A stretch of DNA of 64,000 nt from Ustilago trichophora (GCA_900323505.1 OOIN01000029.1:186001-250000), one strand, 5' to 3'. Positions 11,146-23,700 are shown, counted from the first letter of the stretch. A program made the numbers and translations. The notes: a model not told the origin generated them from the sequence alone.

Positions 11146-13295
11146 CCTCTTGTTGTATACGTTCCTGGCTGCGAATGATTCTTATGATGAGCTTTGACTT
11201 CATATCGAGTCGTGTCGACCTCGTCTTCCGGCGCCATCGTTCTGACCATTCTTTTGCCAAGCCGAGCCGAGCAGATTTAGAAGCAGTCCTCGAGCGCCAG
11301 ATTGCATCTTTTTGCACCGGCACCATCCGCAGCCGAAAGGGGTCTCTTGTGTGTATGTACATGCCTTAATGACATCGGACACCGACTGAGACAGGTTGCG
11401 CTGTAAAACAATGACCCAATGTCGTCGCAGTGGGCAAACGATTCGGCGTTCACACTAGAGAGTTTGCCGACCACAATGTTGCAATAGGCTCAACATGAGG
11501 TCAACTCGAACATTGGCTACAAATGGCTCTCAGCCGGTACACCTATCGCTGCAAACGGATCGAACGGTGACTCCGGCTGCGCTACCGAGATGCAGAGATC
11601 CCACCAAAGCCCACTGCACATGTGGTCTTGGCATTCTTAAGATGTTTCGGTTCAAACGGTAACTGCTGTGGGTCTTCTTTCTCGGCGGTCGATCAGCTCA
11701 ACATCACGCAAGCCTGACCAGTCTGCACCCCAGAGCACTTTAGCGGCAGCCATGCCAGATGGATCGCCAACTAATGTATGTACAACCAGCCGTAGGCGCA
11801 CACACCGGAAGGGCGTGGGAGGTGGCTTGCCGCTTACAAGTCAACCGCGCCTCCTTTACCGCCTCAGATAGACGCCCCAGCCAGATTCACGCACCGGGAG
11901 TGCGACTTTCACGTTACCTTGGAATCCTTCGCCATGTCTTCGTTATCTCAGTTAAATGCTGTCGTTGTCAATTTTCGGCAGCTTCGAGCAAGAAAGTTCC
12001 TTAGGCGACCTTATCTCGCCATCTCAAACTAGTTGCTTTCGGGAAACAACAGCTACCGAAGAATGACGCTCCTGGTAAGGAGCATTGGCATTCTTACAAT
12101 TGCGTCGGAACCGAATCAGCATACTGCGACGGCCCACGGTGCAACAAACTGTGGGAAACGATCTAAAACCCCCGTCCGCTCTGCCTCGAAAGTCATACGA
12201 CCGATCATGACGCCTGGAGACTTGCAGCAAAAGCTCACCACTCTGCATCGCATTGGATGCCGACGGAGACAAGGACCACAGGGACACGATGCGGACAAGT
12301 GGCTGAACTCTCGGTGACGCAGCGCTCCGGTGGCGTCCAGTCACCAGATCAGATCACGAGCAAGAACAAGATTCCAGCTCAGATGCCGCTGCAGGTCCTC
12401 GTCCTGAGGATCTGAAAGTTCGGTGCATGCCATACAACACGAGAGAGTATCGGACAGGGGAATGCCATATTCGCTTGTTTGCCAAGAGAGTGGGCATCCG
12501 ATACATCCTGCAAAGGAAAAGGGGCGAGTCAGTTGGTAGCAGATCGGATGGGTAACCGAGTCGGAGCTGGAGGCAAACACAATGCCGGCATTGCATCAGC
12601 ACCAGGCAGCTGAGAACATTCCTTTCTTTTCAGCTTCTGAAGCCGGCCCTGCCAAGAACACAATGGCCGCATAGCCAGCCGAGTTAACACATTTCCATCA
12701 AGAGGCAATGCTCAAGGTTCGAGTTTCGACCAAGTCACACTGCGGCTCGAGCAAAGGCAAATCATGACGATGTCGGCCCCTGACCATGCAGCGGATGCCG
12801 TCTTTCTCATCAACATTGCGTGAGAGACATTGTCAAGGAAAGCCGCGCTGTCAAGCGTTTCCCGTGTCTCGTTTCGAGATGCATTAGTCTAGACAGAAGA
12901 GTCATTGTTCAGGCGAGCTCTACTCGTCGTAGTCATTCGCCCCAAAGACACCGAAGAGGGGCAAGCAGAAATGTCTTATGCTGCCAGTCTCTCTGACGAC
13001 AGACCGCTACATCCGACTGCATGCTCAACCCACTCTGGTGAGCTGGGTGTCCTCGAGGAGGCTACAAGCTTGGATTCCTGTACAAGTATCTGGGCTTGAA
13101 TCCGGCATACTCTGTAGATCGCGTTTGCTTGGTCCAAGCTGCGAGAGAAGAAGGCCCGCATCTCCGGAAAGCAAGGCCATCCACAATAGCGGGTTGAGAC
13201 CACTTAGTGTGATTGTCGGCGTTTAAGCGAACACCTCTTTTGCACACGCTTGCACCACGCGTTCTCGCAAGCAAGCCACCTAAGCTGTCCAGCAT

Positions 13296-13319
13296 GTACA
13301 GTACTGTACAGTACTGTAC
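13296..13319. repeat. 24-bp perfect palindrome built from GTACAGTACT units
   Basis: The 24 bases equal their own reverse complement: alternating GTACAGTACT / GTACTGTAC blocks. Related TACAGTA motifs recur in intergenic DNA through the window. It could be a protein-binding array or a slippage product. Confidence 0.9.
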
Positions 13320-14568
13320 CCTCGTTTTCATGCTACATCCAGGAAAAGCGCCTTTTTCAACGTGGAAATGTGTCTCTTTGACCAAAGTTTTCCAAAACTT
13401 TTCTCAATTTTTTTTTTTGCAAAAGGCTACGCGTCCTACGTCACACCACACCTCCATAAAAAGTGGACAGAGGACAGCATCGGAGATCGAAAAATAAGGC
13501 TTGCAGTCCGGTTAAGTACCTTGGAAGGGAAAGAAAGGAAAGCGGCATTGAGCAATCGCACGAGCCGCCCTTTTTTCATTTCGTATATGCTAACGATGCT
13601 GCCAGCACGTCGCCGTTGCAGGACTCATTGCACGCACAGTGGCATTTTCTCAACGTTGTCAGATATTGGATGTAATACGACAACCGCCGGCAGCGCTAGT
13701 AACTCGAAAGGCGTCTGGGCGTCGCAGAGATGCATTCTCGCTCGCTGGTTTCTTCGCTCGCTATAGCGCGCGCGGGTACGAGTATGATCTGCCAACTGAG
13801 AAAATGAAGAAAAATGCGAAAACTGGGCTTGCAGCTGCACGAGGACTTCTGGAATATTTGCTAGGGCTGCACGCCACGCCCGTCGCGGCTGCGCCCAGGA
13901 TGCGGCTCCTTCATCTCGCTGCCACTTTGGTATTTGACAGCCAAACAAATGGCGTGACTTTTGTTTTCTGCCTGCTGCAACTCTTTCACAGTCGATGCTC
14001 ATTCCTTTCTTCCTCTTTACTAGTAGTGAGGCTCAAAAATTCGAGCTCAGATACCGCTATCCACACCAAGAAGGTTCTTCGGCATATACCGAGATTGTTT
14101 CAGCATTGTCGGTGAATCGATTACCCGGAGCCAGCTCGGTCGGACTTCGAAATCGTGTTCATTTGCGAGCTCTAAATGTTTCAAAAGTTTTGTCGAACTA
14201 CAGTATCGCAATACTTTGCCATAACTTTTGATCGCGATATTGGCACCTTTGATCGCCGATCAATCCTCTCGCGCGTTCAACTTTTTGGACCGCAGAACTC
14301 TTTCGTCATCGACACAGCATCCCCAGGAGACGCTTCTAATCTTGGTACACACTTACAGCGGTCTGCCCCACGCTGATTGCCTCGGAGTCCAGCGTCATGC
14401 TACAAAACCTACACTGCCTTTCTGCAGAATCTTGTTTTGAGCCACGATATGCGTTCAACAGGCCGAGTCAACCAGTCTGAAATTGCTATTTGGGAAAGGC
14501 TGTCCGGATAGGCAAGAGCTTTATTTCGCTCGTTTCTGCCGGTCAATGCGTCTGGTCATCGATACAAC

Positions 14569-14799
14569 ATGAGACAAGCGGCCTTCATCTCTTTGTGTTC
14601 GATTTGCGCGCTCAACGTCGATGCTTCGCTTTCAAAGATTGAAGCTGTCTTTGAGCGAGGAAACAATGATACTGTATTTGTGGGCGCCAACGGAGGGGGA
14701 TCTTGTACTGTAGTGCACGCAAATGCAGATGCAGATGCAAGATCACAAAGTGAGATTAACAAAACAGGTTTCACTCTTGCTCTGGACGCCGAGAAATAG
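14569..14799 (+). CDS. Weak candidate: small secreted protein, 76 aa
   Basis: An ATG-started frame of 76 codons begins with a short hydrophobic Cys-containing stretch (MRQAAFISLCSICALNVDAS) that could be a signal peptide. It continues as a small polar protein with one Cys (GGGSCTVV) and a repeat-derived NADADA segment. Codon use is less biased than in the surrounding genes, and it sits in an otherwise gene-poor region. It may well be a chance frame. No family recognised. Confidence 0.2.
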   Translation: MRQAAFISLCSICALNVDASLSKIEAVFERGNNDTVFVGANGGGSCTVVHANADADARSQSEINKTGFTLALDAEK

Positions 14800-17753
14800 C
14801 AAACTTTCCAGTTGACGCAGATCTCTTCCACAGCCAGTTTCAAAGCCCCTTCGAACATGGTCGCCCGTCTCGCGAAAAGTATCCAACAAACAAAAGATTT
14901 GCGCAAACAAATCAAACAAAAGGGGAAAAAAGTAAGGCGACGCGAGGAGGAAGGCGAGTTTTTGTTTTTATTTGTTGTTTCTGGGTCTTCTCATGCAAAA
15001 AACCAGACTGCCGGATTGAAGGCCGCCTACCGAAGTCGCGATGCCGCATGGCATACAGTGTGATTGTGTTAATCCGCCTTTCCCCTCCTTCGCCTGGACT
15101 GAAAGTCACGCGCACTTGAAGACCCAAGCTCGGCAGAATGCCCTGCAAGGCGGTACACTAGTCAACGAGCGAGCGAGTAGGAGGCGCCTCCTTCCTCTTA
15201 GTGTCTCCTCTCCTTGCTCGTCGTCTCCTTGCTCGCACTGCCTACTCGGTCGGGAAATAGACGGAGAATGCTTTGCTTTCCTCATCCATACAAGTCTTAT
15301 GATCACAATCGTCGAGCAAAGCAAGGAGCACGTTCGGTGCCGCCCTACCGCTCTTGACTCGCATGCTCAACACCATACATTCACCTTGCATATCGTAAAA
15401 AAGGCCTCCCTCCCCAACAAAGCCTTTGCTATCGGCATGGCCAAACTTGACCTTCACACTGTTTCGGCCACGTTCGGCAACCGATGCCATTTTTATCACA
15501 CGCTATTTGTGTTGTTAGGGCGCACATGAGAGCAATAGTGCACGATAGCGGCGCAACGTTGGCGCAGGTTGGCGCTTTCGCTCGCAACATTACAAGCTGC
15601 AAAATTGATGTCGCATGCGATCGTGACCATGACCTCATCATCGCTAACGCCGTACACAGTACTCGCCTGCGGCCATCGTGAGTCTCGATCTTCGTGATCA
15701 TGGCCCCCCAAAACAAGAGATTGCGCTCGTTCTCAAGCTTGCATTGCTTCGAGATCCTGCGAGCTATCCGGCGGTCGTCATTACTTTTCAATTGACCACG
15801 CCTGCAATTACGACACCGGAATGCATCTTTCATGCGAAAAAGCACCTTGGATAGAGCTTAGCCGACTCCTCGCATTGCCTTTCGGCCCAATACTTTGATG
15901 GGCAATCTGCCTCTGAATCACCATAAGATTGGCTCGACGGTTGGACGAAGGCCGGTTCTGGAACAAATCGATCGTCGCTTGCCTGTTTAGGCTTCCAGAA
16001 TTCAATACTCGCTTTCAATGCTGTTGAGCTTACCTTGCTGATTATTCGCCTTGCTTTGCAGGGAAGGTCAAAGTGGTCTAGGTGGCTGCAAAAGCTCGCT
16101 GAGAGCCAGATTGCCAGATTCACCAGTGACACTGGTGCATGAGAAACGCCGATAACCGCCTCTTGAAGACGAGGCTTCGGTTGGTCGCTTGGTTGCTCCC
16201 TGCGACCCGGTCTACCCTCATCGAAGATCGCACCAGCTTCTTATTTTCCGTCACAATGATACATCGTCATTGAACTCTAACGTTGCCCTGCCATCGAATC
16301 ATGCTTCTCACACAAGCAGGCAACAATGTCAATGTTGAGAAGGAGAACCCGGAAAGTAAAGCATAAAACTAAAAACCAAAATAGCATGCAAGACAAGATT
16401 GTTTGTTTGCTGAGGCGGTGAGGCGGTCTTGACGTTGTAAATTTTTTATTTTTTTATTCATAAATATTTTTTTTCTAGTTTTCGTCTCGCTCACTGACCT
16501 CTTCTGTGACTATCAAACCCTTCGTGCATACTGTAGTGCAGATGTTGCACAGTAACTTACTGTACATCGTGCAGTCACCGCTTCAGTCATACTGTACAGC
16601 TTCTTGAATTGGCTCTGATGTCTTTGCTGTTCGCCGCTATTTCCAGCCGACCAACTAAGCGGCTGCATCTGGTCCTCGCCACGAGAACCTCTCTGCGTCG
16701 TTCACCTTCTTTGCTGACTGCGATGAGACGCACGCCCAGCTACGCCGTGCCCGTTCTTTTCCTGTCCCTCATTCGCCTTGGCCTCTCGCCCTGGAGTCCT
16801 CGGTGAAAGAGACAGAGTGAAACGATTTTCATATTCCCCCCTTCCTTTCTCTGAGCTGGTCTGCTTGCCAGCTTGTCTGGTCCAGTGCATGCATACACAC
16901 ACACACACATACACGCACAACCGAACGGTCCCTCGAAATCCTTCCTACTATTTTCAGAAGTGGAGCTGCATCATCCAGCGCAAACCCTTATACATCAGCT
17001 GCTCCCAACTCTCGTGGCTGCCCATGAGCGCCCATCCCTCCCTCTATCCAACAGCGCTCCCTTTAGCGATCCTTCTACTGCCTTCATCTCTCGATACTAT
17101 CTCTCCTCTCAAGTCTCATTAGCAGGAATTCTCGCGATCATCAGAAGAGATCGTTTTGTTGGTCGTTCGAAACACACGAACAATCGTGTTTCGCATCATC
17201 TTTGCTGCAGCTATCTTTCACAGTTCAGCCAGGTCACAGGGCTTTAGCGCTGTTGCAGGACAAAGTCATACGGCTGCTGCTGCTGCTGCTTCTGCTGCAT
17301 AATACTGCTATTTGTGGTATACAGTGCCGGCAAACCCCCTTGCTGTCTTTGTCACGCTGCCTCCGGCACCTCGTGTTGCACCTCAAACGTCTGCAGCTGC
17401 CACCACACCCATTCCATTCCGTGATCTCATTGTTTTTTATGCCAGCATAGCCACCACCGCCACCACCCTCTTTCTTCCCCTCTAGTCACCCACACACGTA
17501 CAGTACAATCACATCACACGCTCGGATCCTCCTCAATCCCCCTCAAGATTGCCTCGTATCACCGGCCATTTCCTCTCTAGCACAGGCCGCGTTGCAAGCT
17601 AACTCACCTCGGCTGCTGCGTTCTGATCTGCACTTCGCTTTGACCATCTTGCATGGCATCTAACCCAGCACGAACCTAGACACATCCTGGGAATTTGACA
17701 TCTGCTGGCCGGATTTCTGGAAAATTTTGCAGCTACAGTAGACGCAAGGCATC

Positions 17754-20700
17754 ATGTTGGCGGCACAGACCAATGGAGCTCCGGTAAGAGGGCCTCGCTC
17801 GCGAGCGCCTTTGCCTATTCATGCAATGCAGTCCTCTGCCATGCCGAGGCTCAACAAGATGAATGCCAATGGTCGAACCCCTTCCGCCCTTCCCTCTCCA
17901 TCTTCATCATCATCGTCGTCCACAACTTTGCTACCCACTTCGAGCTCCACCGTACCCCACACTACTACCACATCCCCTCGTTCCACTACGCGCATACTCG
18001 AGCCAACAACAAAGCCTTCCAGTTCCGCATTCCTCACTGCACCCACGCAACGCACCGGAACCCAAGATCAGCCTGCTCCCAGCACACCAGGCGCGACAAG
18101 CTCGATCTACCTCAGTGCCCCGTCTTCGTCTTCGTCCGCAAAGCCAGCGTTCGAGTACGAAGATTACAGCTCCTTTTTTGACGACTACGCCTCGAAAGAG
18201 TCAACTACTGGCAATCGACCAGAACAAGACATCAGAGACTCTACGTTCCTGCCTCTTCAGCTCAACTTGCAGGGCATCAGCGACGACGACGAGGAAGATT
18301 TGAAGGACTTGAGCGCGCTCAACTTCACAAAGACAATCAGGATGAATCTCGAAGCTCTCTCGCGCAGTAGTGCGGATCACTACGCATACAACGCAGAAGG
18401 GTATGCGGATCCCAATGTTCACTATGGCGCCAAGGCGGTTGAAGACGCTCACGATGCCGCTTGGTTTGAAAACTCGTACGCGCATCTAATCTCGAAGCTC
18501 TCCCTTGCGCAGGATGGGTCTGACACAACCAAAGCAGAGCGTCGCCGTCATCACGTTCGATCATACGAGCGGTACCAGGACGACCAAGAAGAAGGAAATC
18601 CCCAAACTTCTTCATCATCGTCAAAAGATTCTCCCCCCGCTGCCAGCCTCGCTTCCGGCAGGAGCTCTAGCGATGCTCACGAAGATGAGCTTCGAACACC
18701 ACCCGAACCCAGCTTGGAGAGATTCGACCCAGCGGTGGAGTCGCCCAGCTACGCCTCGGCTCCTCGAAGACCCGCCCGACGCTCTCCTCTCCCTTCTCAG
18801 GAAGCTTTTCCCTCGGCAGCAGCAGCAGCAGCTCCTCAATTAGGCTCTCCCTTCCAGCCATCTCATTCCCAAGCTCAACAATCCCAGCGCAGTCTGCACC
18901 GCCCCGAGACCCACGAGGCCTTTGGACGATATGACATCGGAGACAGTTCTGAGCTCGAGCTGCTGAGCGACGACGTCAATGCACAGCGCCGCGCGGCCGG
19001 CAAAGCGAGGATGATGCCGTGGCACAACGACACTTCGTCTTCGCAGGGTCACGGTCGACGCAGATCGTCGGCAGTGTACGATGTTGTCGAGAGCAACAAG
19101 CCCTTCACCCGACTTGGACCCCAGGACATTGCATTCAGCGCAACCACACTGTGAGTAAATACACCCACAATGCCTTTCCGCTAGAAGTAAAACCCGAGTC
19201 CGAAGAGCGGTATCGCAGCTCCGCTCCTGTCGAAATCCAAACATGGATTTTTGATTTTTGTGCAATGGAACTACGACTGACATCATTTTTTTCCCTTTTT
19301 CTTTGATTTTATTTCCAATTTTGGCATCGCCTTGACACAGCCCGGAACTTCGCCTCACAGCCTCAGACTGCGTCGGCATCATTACAGCTCGCTACCCCGC
19401 CTTGTGCGATGCACCTCTTCGCGAGTTTGGTGAGGACGGCCAGCCCCTCCCACCTACCAAGAAGCAGGAGACCAGCGAGGAAGAGCGCGAAGCACGTCGC
19501 GATGCGCTTAATGTCAAGTTCTGCGCAAAGCAGCGACTCTCGCTCATCAAGGCCATGGTCGTCATGGAGTCGCGGTCGGCTTCGTGGAAGCGCATTGGCC
19601 CCTTCAACGTTGAGAACACCAACGTCAACACAGCTGCAGAACAGCAGCTACAGCACGATGCTTCACCACGAACGGCGAGCGAAGTAGCTCGTCTTCCTCC
19701 TATGCCCAGTCCCTGGTCGATGGAAATCCGCCACGAGCAGCTCGACGTCGCACAGATCAAGGGCAAGTCAAAGAAGACGATCGAACTTGCCTCGTTGCGC
19801 ATCAACGCTCGTTGTGTCAAGTGTGACGGTAGCGGTCTTGGCTCTTGCATTACTTGCAGGGCCGAGAAAGCAGATGAGTGCTTCTGGTGTTCAGGCACTG
19901 GCCGAGAGAAGACGCGAGCGCAAGCCTGGTGTCGTCGTTGCCAGGGTGCCGGTGTGCTCAAGTGCAACACTTGCCACGGCAGCCTCAAGTCAGACTGCCG
20001 TTCTTGCGAAGGAACAGGCACTGGCGAGTATGGCTTTTTTGTCGATGTCACCGTTAAGCGCGTTGAAATGCCTGCTGTGCCCATCTCGACTCTCTTCCCC
20101 AACTTCAATCCTGCTTCGACCACTTTGGAGCCCTCATACGATGAAGTCAAGACTGCAGCAACGCTAGCACTCTGGGATTCGATCACCAAGCTGACCGAAG
20201 CACGAAGCCAGGCGATCGCGTCGAAGGGCGGCAAAGGGAAGAGTAAGGAAATGGTTCCCGTCATGGCTGCTTGCGTCTGGGAGAACTCGATCTCGCACAT
20301 TGTGGCAGTCGACGTACCTCTTGCAGCCAAGTTCAAGAAGGGCGCCGTTCCAGCGTTGAGGCCCGAGGGGCTGCACAGGAAGATCCCGACAAAGAGGAGA
20401 TTCTTCACCGTCCCCAACGATGCTGATCTTCGGTCGGTCGAGCTGACTGAGGACGAGGTCAAGCAGATCGCCACCCCCCGTCCTCCCGTCAGCCAAGTGT
20501 ATCAACGTCACCCCCGCAGCCCCGCCAGCCCAGCTGCGCAGTCGCAAACCACCTTTGATAGCCCCTTGCAGAGCTCAGTCGACTTTGGACCCAACCCTCC
20601 TCTTGCTACGCCCTCAGAAGGCGCCAGCGTATCCGGCTTTTCAACTCCAACTCGTGTACCGAGCCCTCGCTCTGACGCCCCTCCCGCAAAGCCAGCAGCG

Positions 20701-20982
20701 CGAGAGTTTGTTCACCGCCCGAGCCCACTCTCCCAGCTCACCGCTGCCACCACCACACCCTCGTCCGCCTCACCCTCGTCCGTAATGCATCTGCATCAGC
20801 ATCAGCAGCGAGAGCACAGACAAAACTATTTCGATAGTCAGGATTACCTCGCCTCGCCTCCGCAGCATCTCGACTCGCCTGAGCACCAGAAGTCAAGGAG
20901 GCCTTCGGCAGGACAAGTCTTGACCAAGAAGCTCAGCTCGAACATTCTGAACAAGCTGGGCGCTCACAGGGGTAGCTTCTAG
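17754..20982 (+). CDS. SSUH2-like protein with DnaJ-type cysteine-rich domain, two exons
   Basis: Exon 1 is 17754-19150 and exon 2 is 19341-20982, joined across a 190-bp intron (GTGAGT...ACACAG) in phase 2 to give 1012 aa. The N-terminal 450 residues are low-complexity, rich in Ser, Pro and Ala. The core from about residue 466 is ordered. Around residues 624-695 it has a series of CxxC(x)GxG-type knuckles (CVKCDGSG, CFWCSGTG, CRRCQGAG, CNTCHGS, CRSCEGTG), the zinc-binding pattern of DnaJ and of animal SSUH2 proteins. There is no J domain. The C-terminal 170 residues are again Pro/Ser-rich. The function of fungal members is not established; a protein-folding or scaffold role is only an inference from the zinc knuckles. 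A TACAGTA motif lies about 20 bp before the ATG. Confidence 0.8.
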
Positions 20983-21453
20983 ATGCACTATTTGCATTTC
21001 ATTTGACAAATTTGTTCGCACTCTCTTTCCACTTCGCAGTTGTCGTTTGAGCATGTTCAGTATAGTTGGTTAATTTCACCTTCGTTTCTTTTGGAGACTT
21101 GGAAGAAGAGTGAGATTTGACGAGGTTGAAAAGGTTGCATTTTGTGCGGTGTAACAGTAACAGTTGCGAAGAAATTAGGCACAGGGTCTAGCCGAAATCC
21201 GAGAAAAGTTGAAAAAAAGCTGGAAAAGTTTCCTACTTTTTGGCTGAGGTGTGTGCTTTCCACCTTTTTTCTGCCCCACATGCGCTACCCTTGACCTTCA
21301 ACCAACACCCCCTTCCTTCGCACATCTTCACTGCCACCATACTAGTCAGTGCAATTGCATCCTCCACGCACATAGCTCACGTATCAGACGGCAAGCTGGA
21401 AACAACCCACCCCGCCGCCCTGTCACTTCCAGCCAAGGAGCTGTCTATCTAGC
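20983..21453. other. Intergenic region upstream of KRI1
   Basis: About 470 bp between two same-strand genes. It should hold the 3' UTR of the SSUH2-like gene and the KRI1 promoter, with a CT/C-rich stretch just before the KRI1 start. No further gene seen. Confidence 0.6.
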
Positions 21454-23700
21454 ATGGATCTCTTCAGCGACACCCCCGACTGGGGGACCAAACTCGACAT
21501 CCGCACTCGCCCCGAAGAGTCACTCAATCACTTCACCATCAACAAAGATTTCGCCGAGCGCTATCTCCACAACAAGCAACGAGCTGAGTTGCACCAGCTC
21601 GAAGCCAAGTATGGCAAAGATGCACTCGCCTCCGACGGTTCCGACTCAGAGACGGACAGCGAGAGCGATGTGACCGAAGACGAGGATGGCGACCAGATCA
21701 ACGCCAACGTAGACGCTGCCATCTTTCGCACACTTCAGCGTATCCGCAACAAGGACGCTGCGCTGTACGACTCAAAAACAGACATCTTTGCACAGGAGGC
21801 TGAGGCAGCAGAGCGTGCAGCACGTGCCTCTGGTGGTGGCTCTTCGACAATAGCACCAAAGAAAGCGGGGACAACGAAGAAGGACAAGAAGGTAACACTT
21901 CAGGATTACCAGAGGCAAAGGGTACAGGAGCTCATCGAGACGGCAGACAACCCAGCAGAGGCTCTTGCGGATGCCACAACTAGCGATCGTGTAAAGGGCA
22001 TCTTTCCCAACGATGATCAAGACGACAAGATGCCCTTCGCACAGGAACAGGAAGAGCTGCGTAAAGAAGTATCGCAAGCTTTCCATGCCGGTATCGACGA
22101 CGAGGACGACCTCTTTGTCAAGCGCTCTGAAGCACAGAATGGCAGCGGATCTTCGTACAGAGATGCAGTGATCGCATCGCTCGGCCCAGACGCAGACGAA
22201 GAGACTATCCGTCAAGCTATCCGACGCAACGCTCCGAATGTCGAAGATTCCACTTCCACCATCACAACTTCTGTCCTCGACATGGGCAAAGAAGAGGAAA
22301 AGAAGAACGAAGACTTCCTCCTCAACTACATTCTCAACCGTGGCTGGATCGACAAGTCCGCCGAAGAGTCGCGTCCTGTCAAACCGCGTCTCACCAAGGC
22401 TGTCCTAAAGAGCAAAGATGCTTCTGAAGCAGCAGAGGATAAGTCCAACGAAGACGCCGACGCTGGAGCAGCCTCCGGCCAGGCCTATGGCCGAGACTGG
22501 GAAGCCGAAGCAGCCGACCTCGAATCTGAAGCGAGCTTCGACTCGATGGCAGATGCCTTTGAAACCGCCTACAACTTCCGATTCGAACAAGGACCCGAAT
22601 CTCTGACCATCCCCACTTATTCTCGTACACCCAAGGACTCTGCCCGTCGCGAGGATAACACGCGTAAGCGCAAGCGAGAGGAACGAACCGCACGCAAGGA
22701 GGAAGAGAAGCGACTCAAGATGCAGGAGCTCTCCAGGTTGAAGAACCTCAAGCGGCAGGAGATTGTGGACAAGTTGAAGAAGTTGAAGGAGGTGACTGGA
22801 TCGAGTGCGGTCGATCTCGAGAATCTGGATCTGGAGGGAGATTTCGATCCAGATGCACACGACAAGGCGATGGAGAAGGCTTTCGGTGACCAGTACTATG
22901 ATGGCGAGGACGATGGCGAGAAGCCGAGCTGGGACGATGATATTGACATTGACGATATCATTGCCGAGCACGAGGCCAACACCGCTTCTTCCAGCAAGAA
23001 GAATAAGAAAGCCAAGCAGAGCCATGGAGGCGACGACGATGATCGCATTGAGATGGATGCGGACTTCCTCGACGACTCTGCCCCTGCGGACTCCGCTGCC
23101 GGTGGAAGCAAGGAAGCCGCGCTTCGAGCACGTCTCGCAGACAAGAAGTTGAGCAAGAAAGACCGCAAGAAGCTCAAGAAGAAGCTCAAAGCTGCTCTCT
23201 CCAAGTCTTCCAATCCCAACACTGGCAACGGTTCCGACTCCGAAGACGACAACGACGCCGAAGCCGATGGAGTAGATGAATCCGCCATGGACGCCGACAA
23301 CCTCCCTGCACCTAGCGCATCCGACAAGAAGGCCATGGCAAAGGAAATGATTGACTCGTACTACAACCTCGACTACGAAGACATGATTGGAGACTTGCCC
23401 ACCCGCTTCAAGTACACCCAGGTCGCACCCGCAGACTACGGTATGAGCGCCGTCGATATTTTGCTTGCCGATGACGAGCAGCTGAACAATGTCGTGGGCC
23501 TTAAGAATCTTCAGCCCTACAGGAGAGGTAAGAACAGGCCGATTGATTTGGGCAAGAAACTCGGTCAGTTCAGGAAGGATGTCTACGGTAACACGTCCAA
23601 GACCAAGGATGGTGAGGACAAGCCGCAGAAGAAGAGGTTGGGTAAGAAGGAGAGGATGCGGCTCAAGGCTGCTGAGGAGGGAGGCAAGAAGGCCGAGTAG
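21454..23700 (+). CDS. KRI1: KRI1, nucleolar ribosome-biogenesis factor
   Basis: A single-exon 748-aa protein. Kri1 proteins are needed in the nucleolus to make the 40S ribosomal subunit, working with Krr1. The N-terminus (SLNHFTINKDFAERYLHNK) and the block KKDKKVTLQDYQRQRVQEL match the conserved Kri1 N-terminal domain. The middle is an acidic and lysine-rich charged coiled region (about 400-490) with DPDAHDKAMEKAFGDQYYD. Near the C-terminus DYEDMIGDLPTRFKY and the basic tail KKRLGKKERMRLKAAE match the Kri1-like C-terminal domain. Length is typical for fungi. The stop lies only about 100 bp from the convergent P450 stop. Confidence 0.93.
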   Translation: MDLFSDTPDWGTKLDIRTRPEESLNHFTINKDFAERYLHNKQRAELHQLEAKYGKDALASDGSDSETDSESDVTEDEDGDQINANVDAAIFRTLQRIRNKDAALYDSKTDIFAQEAEAAERAARASGGGSSTIAPKKAGTTKKDKKVTLQDYQRQRVQELIETADNPAEALADATTSDRVKGIFPNDDQDDKMPFAQEQEELRKEVSQAFHAGIDDEDDLFVKRSEAQNGSGSSYRDAVIASLGPDADEETIRQAIRRNAPNVEDSTSTITTSVLDMGKEEEKKNEDFLLNYILNRGWIDKSAEESRPVKPRLTKAVLKSKDASEAAEDKSNEDADAGAASGQAYGRDWEAEAADLESEASFDSMADAFETAYNFRFEQGPESLTIPTYSRTPKDSARREDNTRKRKREERTARKEEEKRLKMQELSRLKNLKRQEIVDKLKKLKEVTGSSAVDLENLDLEGDFDPDAHDKAMEKAFGDQYYDGEDDGEKPSWDDDIDIDDIIAEHEANTASSSKKNKKAKQSHGGDDDDRIEMDADFLDDSAPADSAAGGSKEAALRARLADKKLSKKDRKKLKKKLKAALSKSSNPNTGNGSDSEDDNDAEADGVDESAMDADNLPAPSASDKKAMAKEMIDSYYNLDYEDMIGDLPTRFKYTQVAPADYGMSAVDILLADDEQLNNVVGLKNLQPYRRGKNRPIDLGKKLGQFRKDVYGNTSKTKDGEDKPQKKRLGKKERMRLKAAEEGGKKAE

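Larger units (their letters stand above)
9301..17753. other. Gene-poor region, about 8.4 kb, between divergent genes
   Basis: No convincing protein-coding gene was found between exon 1 of the acyl-CoA ligase (minus) and the SSUH2-like gene (plus). Open frames are short, change frame often and lack the C/G-ending codon preference of the neighbouring genes. No tRNA could be recognised from B-box-like motifs. The region holds microsatellites, a 24-bp perfect palindrome (13296-13319) and repeated TACAGTA/TACTGTA motifs (14196, 14671, 14704, 15655, 16532-16600, 17501, 17733). The only weak coding candidate is a 76-codon frame at 14569. Long non-coding transcripts or decayed DNA remain possible. 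Confidence 0.6.
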
